In this document: positions 48,576 through 56,532 of the stretch, piece after piece | Layout: each line of letters begins with the position of its first letter | How positions within the stretch are numbered: position 1 is the stretch's first letter | Assembly: GCF_963378095.1 (NCBI RefSeq) | Contig: NZ_OY726397.1 | Coordinates: 682,001-746,000 of the forward strand | DNA: 64,000 nucleotides | DNA from: Mycolicibacterium sp. MU0053 | GTDB lineage: Bacteria; Actinomycetota; Actinomycetes; Mycobacteriales; Mycobacteriaceae | Reading direction: 5' to 3' | Position numbers and translations under genes: made by a program | The notes under the pieces: generated by a model | The model's database searches: none | Told to the model about the DNA's origin: nothing | The model's input: the letters and a program-made list of their open reading frames with translations, nothing else

Positions 48576-48908
48576 ATGACCTCCGTTGCACCGGCCGCCA
48601 CCGCGCGGCCGCCGGCCACCGCGCGGCCGCCGGCCACCGTGAATGCCAAGCGCGCCGCGGTTTCGGGCTTCGTCGGCAGCACGCTCGACGCAGAGCTCGT
48701 CCGCCAGGCCCGCGAGGAGCGGCTGGCGCCGGGCGCCGGAGGGCTCGATCTGGCCGGCATGCTCGCCGCATTGCCCACGGGTACGCCGATCAGCATCGAG
48801 TTACCCAATGAGCCGCAGCGTCAGGCCGTGGGCACCGCCGCCTGGCTGAACCACCTCACCGCCGCGGCCAGAGCCGTCGAAGCCCGGGTACCGCAAGTCG
48901 TCGAATGA
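48576..48908 (+). pseudogene. Chimeric frame: MFS-transporter start joined to TIM-barrel isomerase end
   Basis: The first 40 residues (a Pro/Ala-rich start, then NAKRAAVSGFVGSTL) look like the N terminus of an MHS-type MFS carrier. At about 48690 it switches to LAALPTGTPISIELPNEPQR and LNHLTAAARAVEARV, the C-terminal end of a sugar-phosphate-isomerase/epimerase TIM barrel. The joined frame is open for 110 codons by chance or selection. An 18-base unit (GCGCGGCCGCCGGCCACC) is repeated twice near the start. Expression is unproven. Confidence 0.62.
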
Positions 48909-48958
48909 GTTCGTCGGCCGGCCTACGTGTGCTGGTGACCGGCGGCAGCACGGGAATC
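48905..48958 (+). pseudogene. N-terminal stub of a short-chain dehydrogenase
   Basis: ATG 48905 overlaps the isomerase stop (ATGA) and encodes MSSSAGLRVLVTGGSTGI, a standard SDR start with the Rossmann glycine motif, ending abruptly at about 48958. The original operon pair was therefore isomerase then SDR. Confidence 0.6.
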
Positions 48959-48959
48959 G

Positions 48960-49100
48960 ATGCTGGGCATCGGACTGCTCGCCGATCGGGCCGGTCTGAA
49001 CGCGGCGCTGTACGGGTTCTCCGCCGCGGCCGGCGTAATGGCGGCAACGATGTTGGCTGTTCTGGTGATCAGGCAGCGGATCGTCTCGAAGCGCCGTTGA
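48960..49100 (+). pseudogene. C-terminal fragment of an MFS transporter
   Basis: From 48960 the frame reads MLGIGLLADRAGLNAALYGF, then SAAAGVMAATMLAVLVIR and a basic end QRIVSKRR, a typical last MFS helix pair and cytoplasmic tail. It joins directly to the SDR stub in a different frame. With the MFS-like start at 48576 it suggests one transporter gene whose middle has been replaced. Confidence 0.6.
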
Positions 49101-49112
49101 GACTCTGGTGCC

Positions 49113-49487
49113 TCAGATCTGGCCCTCTTCGGTGAGAACCCCTGCTGCGATCCGGAAGGCGTTGTTGGCGTCGGGGACCCCGCAGTAGATGGCGCTCTGC
49201 AGGATCACCTCTTTGATCTCGTCGGAGGTCAGCCCATTGCGCAGCGCCGCCCGCACATGCATGGCGAACTCCTCATGGTGGCCGCGGGCGATCAGCGCCG
49301 TCAGTGTGATCACCGAGCGGCTACGCCGGTCCAGGCCCGGCCGGGTCCAGATGTCACCCCACGCGTAGCGAGTGATCAGGTCCTGGAAATCGGCGGTGAA
49401 CGCGGTGGTACCGGCGATGGCGCGGTCCACATGCGCATCGCCGAGCACTTCCCGGCGAACTGCCATACCGTCGTCATAGCCGCTCAC
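49113..49487 (-). CDS. pcaC: 4-carboxymuconolactone decarboxylase
   Basis: This 124-residue alkylhydroperoxidase-D-fold enzyme converts gamma-carboxymuconolactone to beta-ketoadipate enol-lactone. Motifs: YAWGDIWTRPGLDRRSRSVITLTALIARGHHEEFAMHVRAALRNG and VILQSAIYCGVPDANNAFR. GTG 49487 follows AGGAGG and overlaps the pcaB stop as GTGA. In many actinobacteria this domain is fused to PcaD as PcaL; here it is a stand-alone PcaC and no pcaD is adjacent. Confidence 0.92.
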   Translation of the reverse strand: MSGYDDGMAVRREVLGDAHVDRAIAGTTAFTADFQDLITRYAWGDIWTRPGLDRRSRSVITLTALIARGHHEEFAMHVRAALRNGLTSDEIKEVILQSAIYCGVPDANNAFRIAAGVLTEEGQI

Positions 49488-50680
49488 TGTGCCTCCTTGA
49501 GATGATGGCGCGCCCGTTGCAGGGCCGCGTCCACCAGTAGATCGGTGGTCCCCAGATACCGGGCGGCCGGGGGGCGGTCGGCCAGCGCGGCCATGGTCTG
49601 CTGTTCGGCATAGATACCCTGGGCCTCTTGTTGATTCGTGGCTGCCCGCGCGGTGTCGACACGAAGCCCGAGCAACAGATCGGTGGCCTGGGATGCCGCC
49701 ACGAGGCTGCGCCGGACCAGGGTGCGCAGGGTCGACCACTCGACGTGCCAACCACCGTCAGCGCGCTCGTCGACACTGGCTGCCGACGCCGCGTGCAGGG
49801 TGGCGCCCAGCTGCGATGTGGTCAGTGCGGCGCGGCGCAGCAGCACGGTCAGCACCGGATTGTTCTTGTGCGGCATGGTCGATGATCCGCCACCGGATCC
49901 TTCGGCGAGCTCGCCGGTGCGTACGCCGGCGGCGACGTCGTTGGCGATATGCCCCCACGCGTCACAGCAGCCCACCAGAGCATCACCGGTGCGGGTGATC
50001 AGCGCGCGGTTGGTGTGCCACGGAAACGCCTGCGCCAAGCCCAGAACGTCGGCCCAGTTCCGGGCCAGGGCCAGGGCGGCCGCCGGAGATCCGGCCAGTT
50101 CGGTGGTGGCGGCGAACGTCCCGGCCGCTCCGCCGGACGAAACAGTCAGGGCCGGCAGGGCTTTGAGCGCATCGACCGCATCGAGGACGCCGGCCAGCCA
50201 GTTCGCGAACTTGCGGGCTGCCGTGCCGGGTAGTGCCGGCTGGGCCAGCGTGTGGGTCAACATCGGGGTGTCGCGGTGCTGTTCGGTGAGGCCGATGAGG
50301 GCGTTCACCTGCTCGTCCAGCGCCTCGGTCAGGGCGGTCAAACCGTCACGCAGGCATAGCATCAGCGCGGTGTCCAGCACGTCCTGACTGGTCAGCCCGC
50401 GGTGCAACCACGTGGCGGTGTCCGCTGTGGCACATTCGCGCAGCAGGCCGACCAGCGCGGTGACCGGGTTGCCGTCTCGTTCGGCGGCGGTGGCGATGTC
50501 CTCCAGATCGGCCTCCGACACCAGCGCGGTCAGATCCGCGGCGGCCGCGGCCGGGGCGATTCCAGCTTCGACAAGCACTGTCAGCCAGGCATTCTCGACC
50601 GCGGCCAGCGCGGCCAGCAGTGCGGTGTCCGACATCACCGCGCCGGCGCGGTGATCGCCGGGCCAGAAGAGGTCGTTCAC
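49484..50680 (-). CDS. pcaB: 3-carboxy-cis,cis-muconate cycloisomerase
   Basis: This 398-residue fumarase/aspartase-superfamily enzyme carries the signature GSSTMPHKNNPV (about residue 270) and TAHRGLTSQ-type region WLHRGLTSQDVLDT. It lactonises 3-carboxymuconate, the ring-cleavage product of protocatechuate. GTG 50680 overlaps the pcaG stop, and pcaC overlaps its own stop, giving a tight pcaHGBC operon. Confidence 0.94.
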   Translation of the reverse strand: MNDLFWPGDHRAGAVMSDTALLAALAAVENAWLTVLVEAGIAPAAAAADLTALVSEADLEDIATAAERDGNPVTALVGLLRECATADTATWLHRGLTSQDVLDTALMLCLRDGLTALTEALDEQVNALIGLTEQHRDTPMLTHTLAQPALPGTAARKFANWLAGVLDAVDALKALPALTVSSGGAAGTFAATTELAGSPAAALALARNWADVLGLAQAFPWHTNRALITRTGDALVGCCDAWGHIANDVAAGVRTGELAEGSGGGSSTMPHKNNPVLTVLLRRAALTTSQLGATLHAASAASVDERADGGWHVEWSTLRTLVRRSLVAASQATDLLLGLRVDTARAATNQQEAQGIYAEQQTMAALADRPPAARYLGTTDLLVDAALQRARHHLKEAQ

Positions 50681-51228
50681 TGGCCCGGGTACCGCAGGAA
50701 TACGGTCTCGTCGTCACCCTGCAGTCGGATGTCGAAACGCAGACCCTGCTCGTCGCGTGTGGCGATCAGGGTGTCGCGCCGGTCGGCGGGCAGGCCGGAC
50801 AGCAGAGGGTCGTCCGTGCAGGCGGGGCCCGGTACATAGGCGCGGGTGAACAGCCGGTTGAGTAGTCCTCGTCCGAACACGGTGATCGCGATGAACGGCG
50901 CGCGACCAGGGGCGGCGGCCGCGGGCTCGACGGTGGTGAAACTGAAATGCCCCTCGTCGTCGGTGGATACCCGGCCCCAGCCGGTGAACGTCCACCCATC
51001 GCGTTGCAGTGATCCCGCGGTGTGGGGCACCCGGCCATCTGCATCGGCCTGCCAGATCTCCAGCAGCACATCGGGTACCGGTCGGCCGGCGCCGTCGGTG
51101 ACGTTGCCGTGGAAGCGGATCGCGCCGGGGGTGCCTGCGGCTACCAACTCGCCGCTGCGGTCGAACGGCAGCGCGTAGCCGTAGAACGGACCGATCGTCT
51201 GTCCTGGAGTTGCGACCAGCATCGTCAT
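50677..51228 (-). CDS. pcaG: Protocatechuate 3,4-dioxygenase alpha subunit
   Basis: This is a 183-residue intradiol dioxygenase fold with QTIGPFYGYALPF at the N terminus and VPDVLLEIWQADADGR, PFIAITVFGRGLLNRLFTRAYV. As in other PcaG subunits it lacks the complete iron ligand set and supports the beta subunit. It overlaps pcaH by ATGA. Confidence 0.93.
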   Translation of the reverse strand: MTMLVATPGQTIGPFYGYALPFDRSGELVAAGTPGAIRFHGNVTDGAGRPVPDVLLEIWQADADGRVPHTAGSLQRDGWTFTGWGRVSTDDEGHFSFTTVEPAAAAPGRAPFIAITVFGRGLLNRLFTRAYVPGPACTDDPLLSGLPADRRDTLIATRDEQGLRFDIRLQGDDETVFLRYPGQ

Positions 51229-52043
51229 CAGTGCTCCTCATCTTCGGTAGGAGTGGCATTCTCGAAATGCGTGCGCTGCGAGCCGGTCAGCACGATGTCC
51301 CAGCGGTAGCCGGTGGCCCATTCGTGGCTGGAGACATCGTGGTCGTAGGCGGCGACCAGCCGGTCACGCGCCTTCTGGTCGATGATGGCCTGGTAGATCG
51401 GGTCCAGGGCGAACAGCGGATCGCCGGGAAAGTACATCTGGGTGATCATGCGCTGGGTGAAATCGGTGCCGAACAGCGAGAAATGGATGTGCGCGGGCCG
51501 CCACGCGTTGCGGTGGTTCTTCCAAGGGTAGGGTCCCGGCTTGATGGTGGTGAAGCGGTAGTTCCCGTCAGCATCGGTCAGGCAGCGGCCGACGCCGGTG
51601 AAGTTGGGATCCAGTGGCGCGTGGTGCTGATCGCGCTTGTGCACATAGCGGCCTGCCGAATTGGCCTGCCAGATCTCGACGAGCTGGTGGCGCACGGGCC
51701 GGCCATCACCGTCGAGGACACGGCCGGTGATGACCATGCGTTCGCCGATCGGATCGCCGTTGTGCTGGATCGTCAGATCGGATTCCAGGCGGTGCACATC
51801 GCGTTCACCGAACACCGGCGCCCACAACTCCAGGGCCTCTGGATCGGCGTGATGCAGATCCTTGGTGGGATGGCGCAGCAGGCTGCTGCGGTAGGGGGCG
51901 TAGTCCAGCCGGGGCTGAGATTCCTCGATACCTGTTTGCAGGTAACCGGTTTCGATGGCGGCCATTTCGGCGTTGATCTCAGCCTGGCTCGCCGAAGAGC
52001 TATCGGGATTGGTATCCGTGATGGTGGGGTGCGGGGCTGTCAT
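51228..52043 (-). CDS. pcaH: Protocatechuate 3,4-dioxygenase beta subunit
   Basis: This 271-residue catalytic subunit cleaves protocatechuate between the hydroxyls. The non-heme Fe(III) ligands are visible: Tyr in SAGRYVHKRD, Tyr in KPGPYPWKNH, and the two histidines in RPAHIHFSLFG. It is first in pcaHGBC. The start ATG 52043 is 67 bases from the divergent pcaR start, with an operator palindrome between. Confidence 0.95.
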   Translation of the reverse strand: MTAPHPTITDTNPDSSSASQAEINAEMAAIETGYLQTGIEESQPRLDYAPYRSSLLRHPTKDLHHADPEALELWAPVFGERDVHRLESDLTIQHNGDPIGERMVITGRVLDGDGRPVRHQLVEIWQANSAGRYVHKRDQHHAPLDPNFTGVGRCLTDADGNYRFTTIKPGPYPWKNHRNAWRPAHIHFSLFGTDFTQRMITQMYFPGDPLFALDPIYQAIIDQKARDRLVAAYDHDVSSHEWATGYRWDIVLTGSQRTHFENATPTEDEEH

Positions 52044-52088
52044 GCGGTCTGACGCTAGTCGGCCAACGGGTCACCACGGAAGAGTAGA

Positions 52089-52105
52089 CTTCCGCTGAGC
52101 GGAAG
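52089..52105. promoter_or_regulatory. Perfect palindrome, probable PcaR operator
   Basis: CTTCCGCT G AGCGGAAG is a perfect 17-base palindrome between the divergent pcaH and pcaR starts, ending 4 bases before the pcaR ATG. The GGAAGG half also serves as its Shine-Dalgarno, so bound regulator would block its own translation start region. IclR-type regulators bind sites of this size. Confidence 0.7.
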
Positions 52106-52109
52106 GATT

Positions 52110-52862
52110 ATGCGGTTGGCGGGGAACACGTCGATACCGGGCACCACGGTGGCCTCGAGGTTGCTGGCGATGGTCGGTGCCTTCGATGAGCGGCACCGCG
52201 CGCTGACGCTCACCGAACTCGCTCAGCGGGCCGGCCTGACGTTGCCGACGGCATCGCGGCTGGCCGGTGAGCTGGTGGCCGGCGCGGCGCTGGAACGCCG
52301 TGCGGACGGCCGGTTCGTGATCGGCAGGCTGCTGTGGGAGGCGGGTCTGCAGGCGCCGGTGGAAGGCCGGTTGAAACAGGTTGCCGAGCCGTTCCTGTCC
52401 GACGTCTACGCCGCCACCCTGGCCACCGTGCACCTTGCGGTGCGGGACGGGTCCCAGGTGCTCTACCTGGCCAGGATGTCCGGCCGGGCGTCGGTGCCGA
52501 TCGTCAGCACGGTGGGCAGGCTGCCGATGCACAGCACCGGTGTGGGCAAGGTGCTACTTGCCCACGCCCCGTTGGACGTGCGCCAGGAGGTGTTTGCCGC
52601 ACTGGTGCGGGTTACTGCCAAGACGATCACGTCGTCGGTGGTGCTCGAGGCTCAACTCGATCGGATTCGTCGCGACGGGGTGGCGGGCACGGTGGAGGAG
52701 ATGTCGATCGGGGCGTGTTCGATGGCGGTGCCGGTGGTCCGTGCCTCGGACAACGCCGTGGCGGCCGCGATCGGGGTGGTGGTGCCCACCCTGAACCGCG
52801 ACCGCCGGCGGATGTTGGGAGCCCTGCAGGTCGCCGCGCGGGGAATCGGGCGCCTGCTTTGA
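52110..52862 (+). CDS. pcaR: IclR-family regulator of the protocatechuate operon
   Basis: This 250-residue regulator has a winged helix (LTLTELAQRAGLTLPTASRLAGELV) and an effector domain with RLPMHSTGVGKVLLAHAP and EMSIGACSMAVPVV. Divergence from pcaHGBC and a shared palindrome support a PcaR role, probably responding to protocatechuate or beta-ketoadipate. The name is by position and family. Confidence 0.85.
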   Translation: MRLAGNTSIPGTTVASRLLAMVGAFDERHRALTLTELAQRAGLTLPTASRLAGELVAGAALERRADGRFVIGRLLWEAGLQAPVEGRLKQVAEPFLSDVYAATLATVHLAVRDGSQVLYLARMSGRASVPIVSTVGRLPMHSTGVGKVLLAHAPLDVRQEVFAALVRVTAKTITSSVVLEAQLDRIRRDGVAGTVEEMSIGACSMAVPVVRASDNAVAAAIGVVVPTLNRDRRRMLGALQVAARGIGRLL

Positions 52863-52865
52863 CCG

Positions 52866-53264
52866 TCAGTGCCTGACGAGCTCGCCTTCGGGTACTAACC
52901 GATGGCCCAGTATTTCGGTTGGCACGTCCCGGGTTTCACCGGCGGTCAGGGCCGAACCCGCGGCGATCAGGCACACCACCATGGCCGTCAGAAGCTGCTC
53001 ACCTGCCCGCGCCTCGACGTCGATGACGGTGAAGTTCAGCCCTCCGCTGTGGCTCGCGCCCACCGCTCGGTCCCGGTATGGGCTGAGCGCCGCGGACCGG
53101 GCCATCAACCGGTCCAGCACCTCTTGCGCCTGGGCCTGATGCGTGTGGTGGACGAAAACGGTGAGCTGCGGGCTGTGGATGTGCGACTCGCGAACCCGGA
53201 TCGCGACGGCCACTGGTGCGTGGGGTATCAGCGTGCCGGCGGGGAAACCTGCGCGTAAGCACAC
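52866..53264 (-). CDS. Hypothetical protein, possible N-domain fragment of an AAA ATPase
   Basis: This 132-residue protein reads RVRESHIHSPQLTVFVHHTH, QAQEVLDRLMARSAALSPYR, GLNFTVIDVEARAGEQLL. These phrases look like the substrate domain that precedes the ATPase core of some bacterial AAA proteins, but no Walker motifs are present, so it may be a stand-alone or truncated domain. It starts 11 bases after a small hypothetical gene on the same strand and ends 3 bases from pcaR. Assignment is weak. Confidence 0.4.
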   Translation of the reverse strand: MCLRAGFPAGTLIPHAPVAVAIRVRESHIHSPQLTVFVHHTHQAQAQEVLDRLMARSAALSPYRDRAVGASHSGGLNFTVIDVEARAGEQLLTAMVVCLIAAGSALTAGETRDVPTEILGHRLVPEGELVRH

Positions 53265-53275
53265 GCGGGGTGCCG

Positions 53276-53563
53276 TTAGGTGATGTCGCCGACGGTGGTC
53301 TGCATCCAGGCTGGCGGATCGGCGTACATGCCGGGGCCGATCTCGACCGCACCATCGTGCTCGTCGATCAACTCGGCCAGGGCGAGCGCAGTGGTCAGCC
53401 GCGCTACCGGTGCGAGCACGTGTTCTTCCGTCGCCGCCTCTCCCAGGTGCTTTACGCCGATCAGCAGTTCGCCGAGGGCGATCAGTGCACGGCGCGTGGG
53501 CTCACCTTGAGCATCGATCAACGCGGCCGGGTCGGTGATCGGGCGGCGGGTGGATGGTTTCAT
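53276..53563 (-). CDS. Hypothetical protein, 95 residues
   Basis: This soluble, largely helical protein begins MKPSTRRPITDPAALIDAQG and contains ATEEHVLAPVARLTTALALAELIDE and YADPPAWMQ. No family was recognised. It is divergent from the LLM gene at 53652 and probably co-transcribed with the 132-residue gene behind it. ATG 53563 is used; the frame is open to 53614. Confidence 0.5.
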   Translation of the reverse strand: MKPSTRRPITDPAALIDAQGEPTRRALIALGELLIGVKHLGEAATEEHVLAPVARLTTALALAELIDEHDGAVEIGPGMYADPPAWMQTTVGDIT

Positions 53564-53651
53564 CAGACATGCCGTCGGGTCCGTCAACCTGACGCCAGGG
53601 CGAACGGGATCCACTCTCGGCGACGACAGTGGCGTCTGTCACAGTAAGCGA

Positions 53652-54494
53652 ATGCAATTCTGGTCCGGCACGGCCTTTCTCCCCACCCGCGATCTGACCA
53701 CCATCGCTGCGTTGCTCGACGAGCACGGGTTCACCGGCGTCTTCACCTCGGATCACCTGATCTATCCGCGCGAGTTGCGCACGCCGTACCCGTTGACCGG
53801 GGACAAGCCACCGTGGCCACCCGAGACGGAGTGGCCGGACTCGTGGGTGACCATCGGCGCGCTGGCCGCGGTGACAACGCGGCTGCGGTTCTCCAACGCC
53901 GTGTACATCGCCGGGGCTCGCCCGCTGCTCGAGGTGGCCAAGCAGGTCGCCACCGCCGCAACGCTCTCCGACGGCCGGGTGTCGCTGGCAATCGGAACCG
54001 GTTGGATGCGTGAGGAATTTGAGCTACTGGGGCAGGACTTCGACAATCGCGGTCCGCGTACCACTGAGATGATTCACGCCCTGCGCGCCTTGTGGCAGGG
54101 CGGCTGGGTGTCCTGGCAGGGCGAGCACTACGCGGTTCCCGAGATCATGATCGAGCCGCACCCGCCGGCGCCGGTGCCCATCCTGTGCGGAGGCGAATCC
54201 GATGTCGCCCTCAAGCGCGCGGCCCGGGACTGCGACGGTTGGGTGGGCACCTACTACACCTGGGATGCCGCCGTCGCGATCATTGGGCGGCTCAAGGAGC
54301 TTCGGCAACGCTACGGGCGTGCGGACGAGCCGTTCGAGGTGATCGTCTCGCTCAGCGATCCGCCGTCGGCCGACCTGTATCGACGCGCCGAGGACATCGG
54401 TATCACCGGCGTGATGTGCGCGCCGTGGCGCGGCGATCGTTATCGCGAAGGAATTGAGAGATTTGCTGAGGAAATCATCACCCGGTGCGGCTAA
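53652..54494 (+). CDS. LLM-class F420-dependent oxidoreductase
   Basis: This 280-residue luciferase-like TIM barrel has GVFTSDHLIYP, VTTRLRFSNAVYIAGARPLLEVAKQVATAATLSDGRVSLAIGTGW, EEFELLGQDFDNRGPRTTEMI and PVPILCGGESDVALKRAAR, typical of actinobacterial F420 enzymes. The substrate is unknown. ATG 53652 was chosen since conserved sequence begins there (MQFWSGTAF); upstream codons are not conserved-looking. Confidence 0.9.
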   Translation: MQFWSGTAFLPTRDLTTIAALLDEHGFTGVFTSDHLIYPRELRTPYPLTGDKPPWPPETEWPDSWVTIGALAAVTTRLRFSNAVYIAGARPLLEVAKQVATAATLSDGRVSLAIGTGWMREEFELLGQDFDNRGPRTTEMIHALRALWQGGWVSWQGEHYAVPEIMIEPHPPAPVPILCGGESDVALKRAARDCDGWVGTYYTWDAAVAIIGRLKELRQRYGRADEPFEVIVSLSDPPSADLYRRAEDIGITGVMCAPWRGDRYREGIERFAEEIITRCG

Positions 54495-54556
54495 AGGTTT
54501 GACGGAGCCGTAATCGGGCAACAATGCTGCCGATCAACTAACCGACTGGAGGCGTG

Positions 54557-54838
54557 ATGAACCGCTTGATGACCATGACGATTGCCGGCCTTGCGGCCGC
54601 TACGTTGGCGACGGGATGTTCCTCTGCCGTGATGAACCAGGGCGGCGACACGAAGTGCAGCGACTTCACCGCGGCCGACGAGAAGACGCAGAACGAGAAC
54701 ATCACCAAGATGCTCACCGACGAAGGCAAGAACGAGCCGTCGAACATCGAACTGACGGGCACCCGGGTCGCGGTCCAGACCTTCTGCCAGACCGCAGGCA
54801 CCCCGGACACCCCGATCAAGGACGCGCCGCACCTCTAA
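54557..54838 (+). CDS. HdeA-like small lipoprotein
   Basis: This 93-residue protein has a lipoprotein signal (GLAAATLATGC) followed by a domain with two cysteines: GGDTKCSDFTAADEKTQNEN, ITKMLTDEGK, VAVQTFCQT. It resembles the HdeA acid-chaperone-like proteins of mycobacteria. ATG 54557 has GGAGG 7 bases upstream; GTG 54554 is an alternative. Its stop overlaps that of a small convergent gene. Confidence 0.72.
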   Translation: MNRLMTMTIAGLAAATLATGCSSAVMNQGGDTKCSDFTAADEKTQNENITKMLTDEGKNEPSNIELTGTRVAVQTFCQTAGTPDTPIKDAPHL

Positions 54839-54966
54839 GCGTCATCGGTGTCAGTGGCCGGACCACTGGGCGTGGCGCCCCCCTCGTCCGCCCAGTCGGT
54901 CCGGTCCTCGTTGCCCTTGGCCGGGTCGCTGTCGACGTCATCGGGGTTTTCGTCGGGGCCGGACAT
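54835..54966 (-). CDS. 43-residue acidic disordered protein
   Basis: ATG 54966 opens 43 codons beginning MSGPDENPDDVDSDPAKGNE and continuing DRTDWADEGGATPSGPATD, strongly acidic and disorder-prone. The composition is unlike chance GC-rich translation, and the frame ends exactly at the convergent gene's stop (shared bases). It resembles small conserved mycobacterial proteins of unknown role, from memory only. Confidence 0.55.
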   Translation of the reverse strand: MSGPDENPDDVDSDPAKGNEDRTDWADEGGATPSGPATDTDDA

Positions 54967-55117
54967 GGTCGGTTTCATGTCGCGGCGAGTACCCGCAGTC
55001 GGCAGGTTTCACTCCCGCCGGTCGGTGCGCCGGGTCCTCGGAGACGAGTAGCGCGCTACGCGTGAGTGCGGCCGTCGTCGCCGCCACGCTGGGTTCATAC
55101 CCGGCGAGGAGGCGACG

Positions 55118-55486
55118 ATGGCCAAGATCGGCAACGACCGAATGATCGTGCGGGGCGAACGCCGTGCCGACGGCAGTTGGCTGTTCACCATTTGCTACAC
55201 GGCCCACTTCGCCGAGGACGACCTCGGCAGACGGTTCGACGACTCGGTGCAGATCGCGGGGATCCGCCGGACCGGCCAACTTCCGCCGGTCTGCGGATCG
55301 CCGGTGTCGTTCCGGGCCACCGCGAGTCAAGTGTTCCGGAAGAAGCGGATCGTGGTCCGCCCCGATGCCTATGACCCGAACACCGGCCCACCCGCGGTAC
55401 GGGCGCTGATCCGGTTGCATCGCGACGGCGATGCGCACGCCGTCGAGGACGAGCAACACACCCCGGCGGTGCCGTCGGCCCGCTAG
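55118..55486 (+). CDS. Hypothetical protein, 122 residues
   Basis: ATG 55118 follows GAGGAGG. The protein starts MAKIGNDRMIVRGERRADGS with beta-rich content (WLFTICYTAHFAEDDLGRRF), ends in an acidic tail and stays in one frame to 55486. No family was recognised. It stops 10 bases before the SRPBCC gene and may share its transcript. Confidence 0.55.
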   Translation: MAKIGNDRMIVRGERRADGSWLFTICYTAHFAEDDLGRRFDDSVQIAGIRRTGQLPPVCGSPVSFRATASQVFRKKRIVVRPDAYDPNTGPPAVRALIRLHRDGDAHAVEDEQHTPAVPSAR

Positions 55487-55496
55487 GGTCTCGACC

Positions 55497-55940
55497 ATGG
55501 CAGTCACCGATTCGCGGGAAGTCGTCATCGAAGCGACGCCGACGGAGATCCTCGACGTCCTCGCCGACGTGGAATCGACTCCATCCTGGTCGCCGCAATA
55601 TCAGAAGGCCGAGATCCTCGAGACCTACGACGACGGCCGGCCGCGTCGAGCCAAGATGACCATCAAGGCGGCCGGTCTCACCGACGACCAGGTCATCGAA
55701 TACACCTGGACCGACACCAGCGTCAGCTGGACCCTGGTCTCCGCCGGCCAGTTGAAGGCGCAGGACGCCTCCTACACGCTGACGCCCGACGGCGATAAGA
55801 CCAAGGTCCGTTTCGACATGTCGGTCGATCCCTCGGTGCCGATCCCCGGTTTCTTGCTCAAACGAACCCTCAAGGGCGGCATGGAGACTGCCACCGATGG
55901 GCTGCGCAAGCAGGTGCTGAAAGTCAAGAAGGGCGGCTGA
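55497..55940 (+). CDS. SRPBCC-family polyketide-cyclase-like protein (Rv0854-like)
   Basis: This 147-residue START/SRPBCC fold begins SREVVIEATPTEILDVLADVESTPSWSPQY, with a hydrophobic-pocket pattern, and ends in FLLKRTLKGGMETATDGLRKQV. It matches the M. tuberculosis Rv0854/Rv0856/Rv0857 set that lies next to the same aminotransferase. These bind lipophilic ligands; none is known here. The frame extends upstream to 55431, but ATG 55497 precedes the conserved start. Confidence 0.85.
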   Translation: MAVTDSREVVIEATPTEILDVLADVESTPSWSPQYQKAEILETYDDGRPRRAKMTIKAAGLTDDQVIEYTWTDTSVSWTLVSAGQLKAQDASYTLTPDGDKTKVRFDMSVDPSVPIPGFLLKRTLKGGMETATDGLRKQVLKVKKGG

Positions 55941-56018
55941 GCCGCCCCTCGGCAGTCGCCCCTCGGCGGTGCCGAGAATTTGCTGCGAAACCCGGGGGCA
56001 GTTACTACGGTCGACGGT

Positions 56019-56456
56019 ATGGCTGTACGAGCGTCACGGGAAGTGGTGTTCGACGCCTCGCCCGAGGCGATTCTGGACACCCTCGCCGATGTCGAGGCAC
56101 TGCCGTCGTGGTCCACGCTGCACCGCCGGGCCGAGGTGCTCGACCGCTATCCCGACGGCAGGCCCCATCACGTCAAGGCGACGGTCCGGTTGCTCGGGGT
56201 CACCGACAAAGAAGTGCTCGAATACCGCTGGGGCGACAACTGGGTGGTCTGGGACGCCGAACACACCTTCCAGCAACGGGGCCAGCACGCCGAATACAAC
56301 CTGACCCGGGAGGGAGATCTGACCCGGGTGCGGTTCGACATCATCGTCGACCCGTCGGCGCCGATTCCGAACTTCCTGGTCAAGCGCGCCAAACGCATCG
56401 TGTTGGAGGCCGCGATCGATCGACTGCGCAGCCGGGTGACGCGCTTCCACGGATGA
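56019..56456 (+). CDS. SRPBCC-family protein (Rv0856/Rv0857-like)
   Basis: This 145-residue protein is a clear paralogue of the preceding gene: SREVVFDASPEAILDTLADVEALPSWSTLH and FLVKRAKRIVLEAAIDRLRS. ATG 56019 is used. The tandem pair with similar ends suggests a duplication, and both likely bind hydrophobic ligands. Confidence 0.85.
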   Translation: MAVRASREVVFDASPEAILDTLADVEALPSWSTLHRRAEVLDRYPDGRPHHVKATVRLLGVTDKEVLEYRWGDNWVVWDAEHTFQQRGQHAEYNLTREGDLTRVRFDIIVDPSAPIPNFLVKRAKRIVLEAAIDRLRSRVTRFHG

Positions 56457-56532
56457 GCCCGCGGCGCAAGGATTTCGATCGTCTCGACATTTTCGGGACT
56501 ACGGACGGGGTGCGCCGACGTTGGTAGTCAGC

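Noticed and set aside
48602..48637. Two 18-base tandem units as a minisatellite
   Set aside because: Only two copies, encoding part of an Ala/Pro-rich linker; not enough to call a variable repeat locus.
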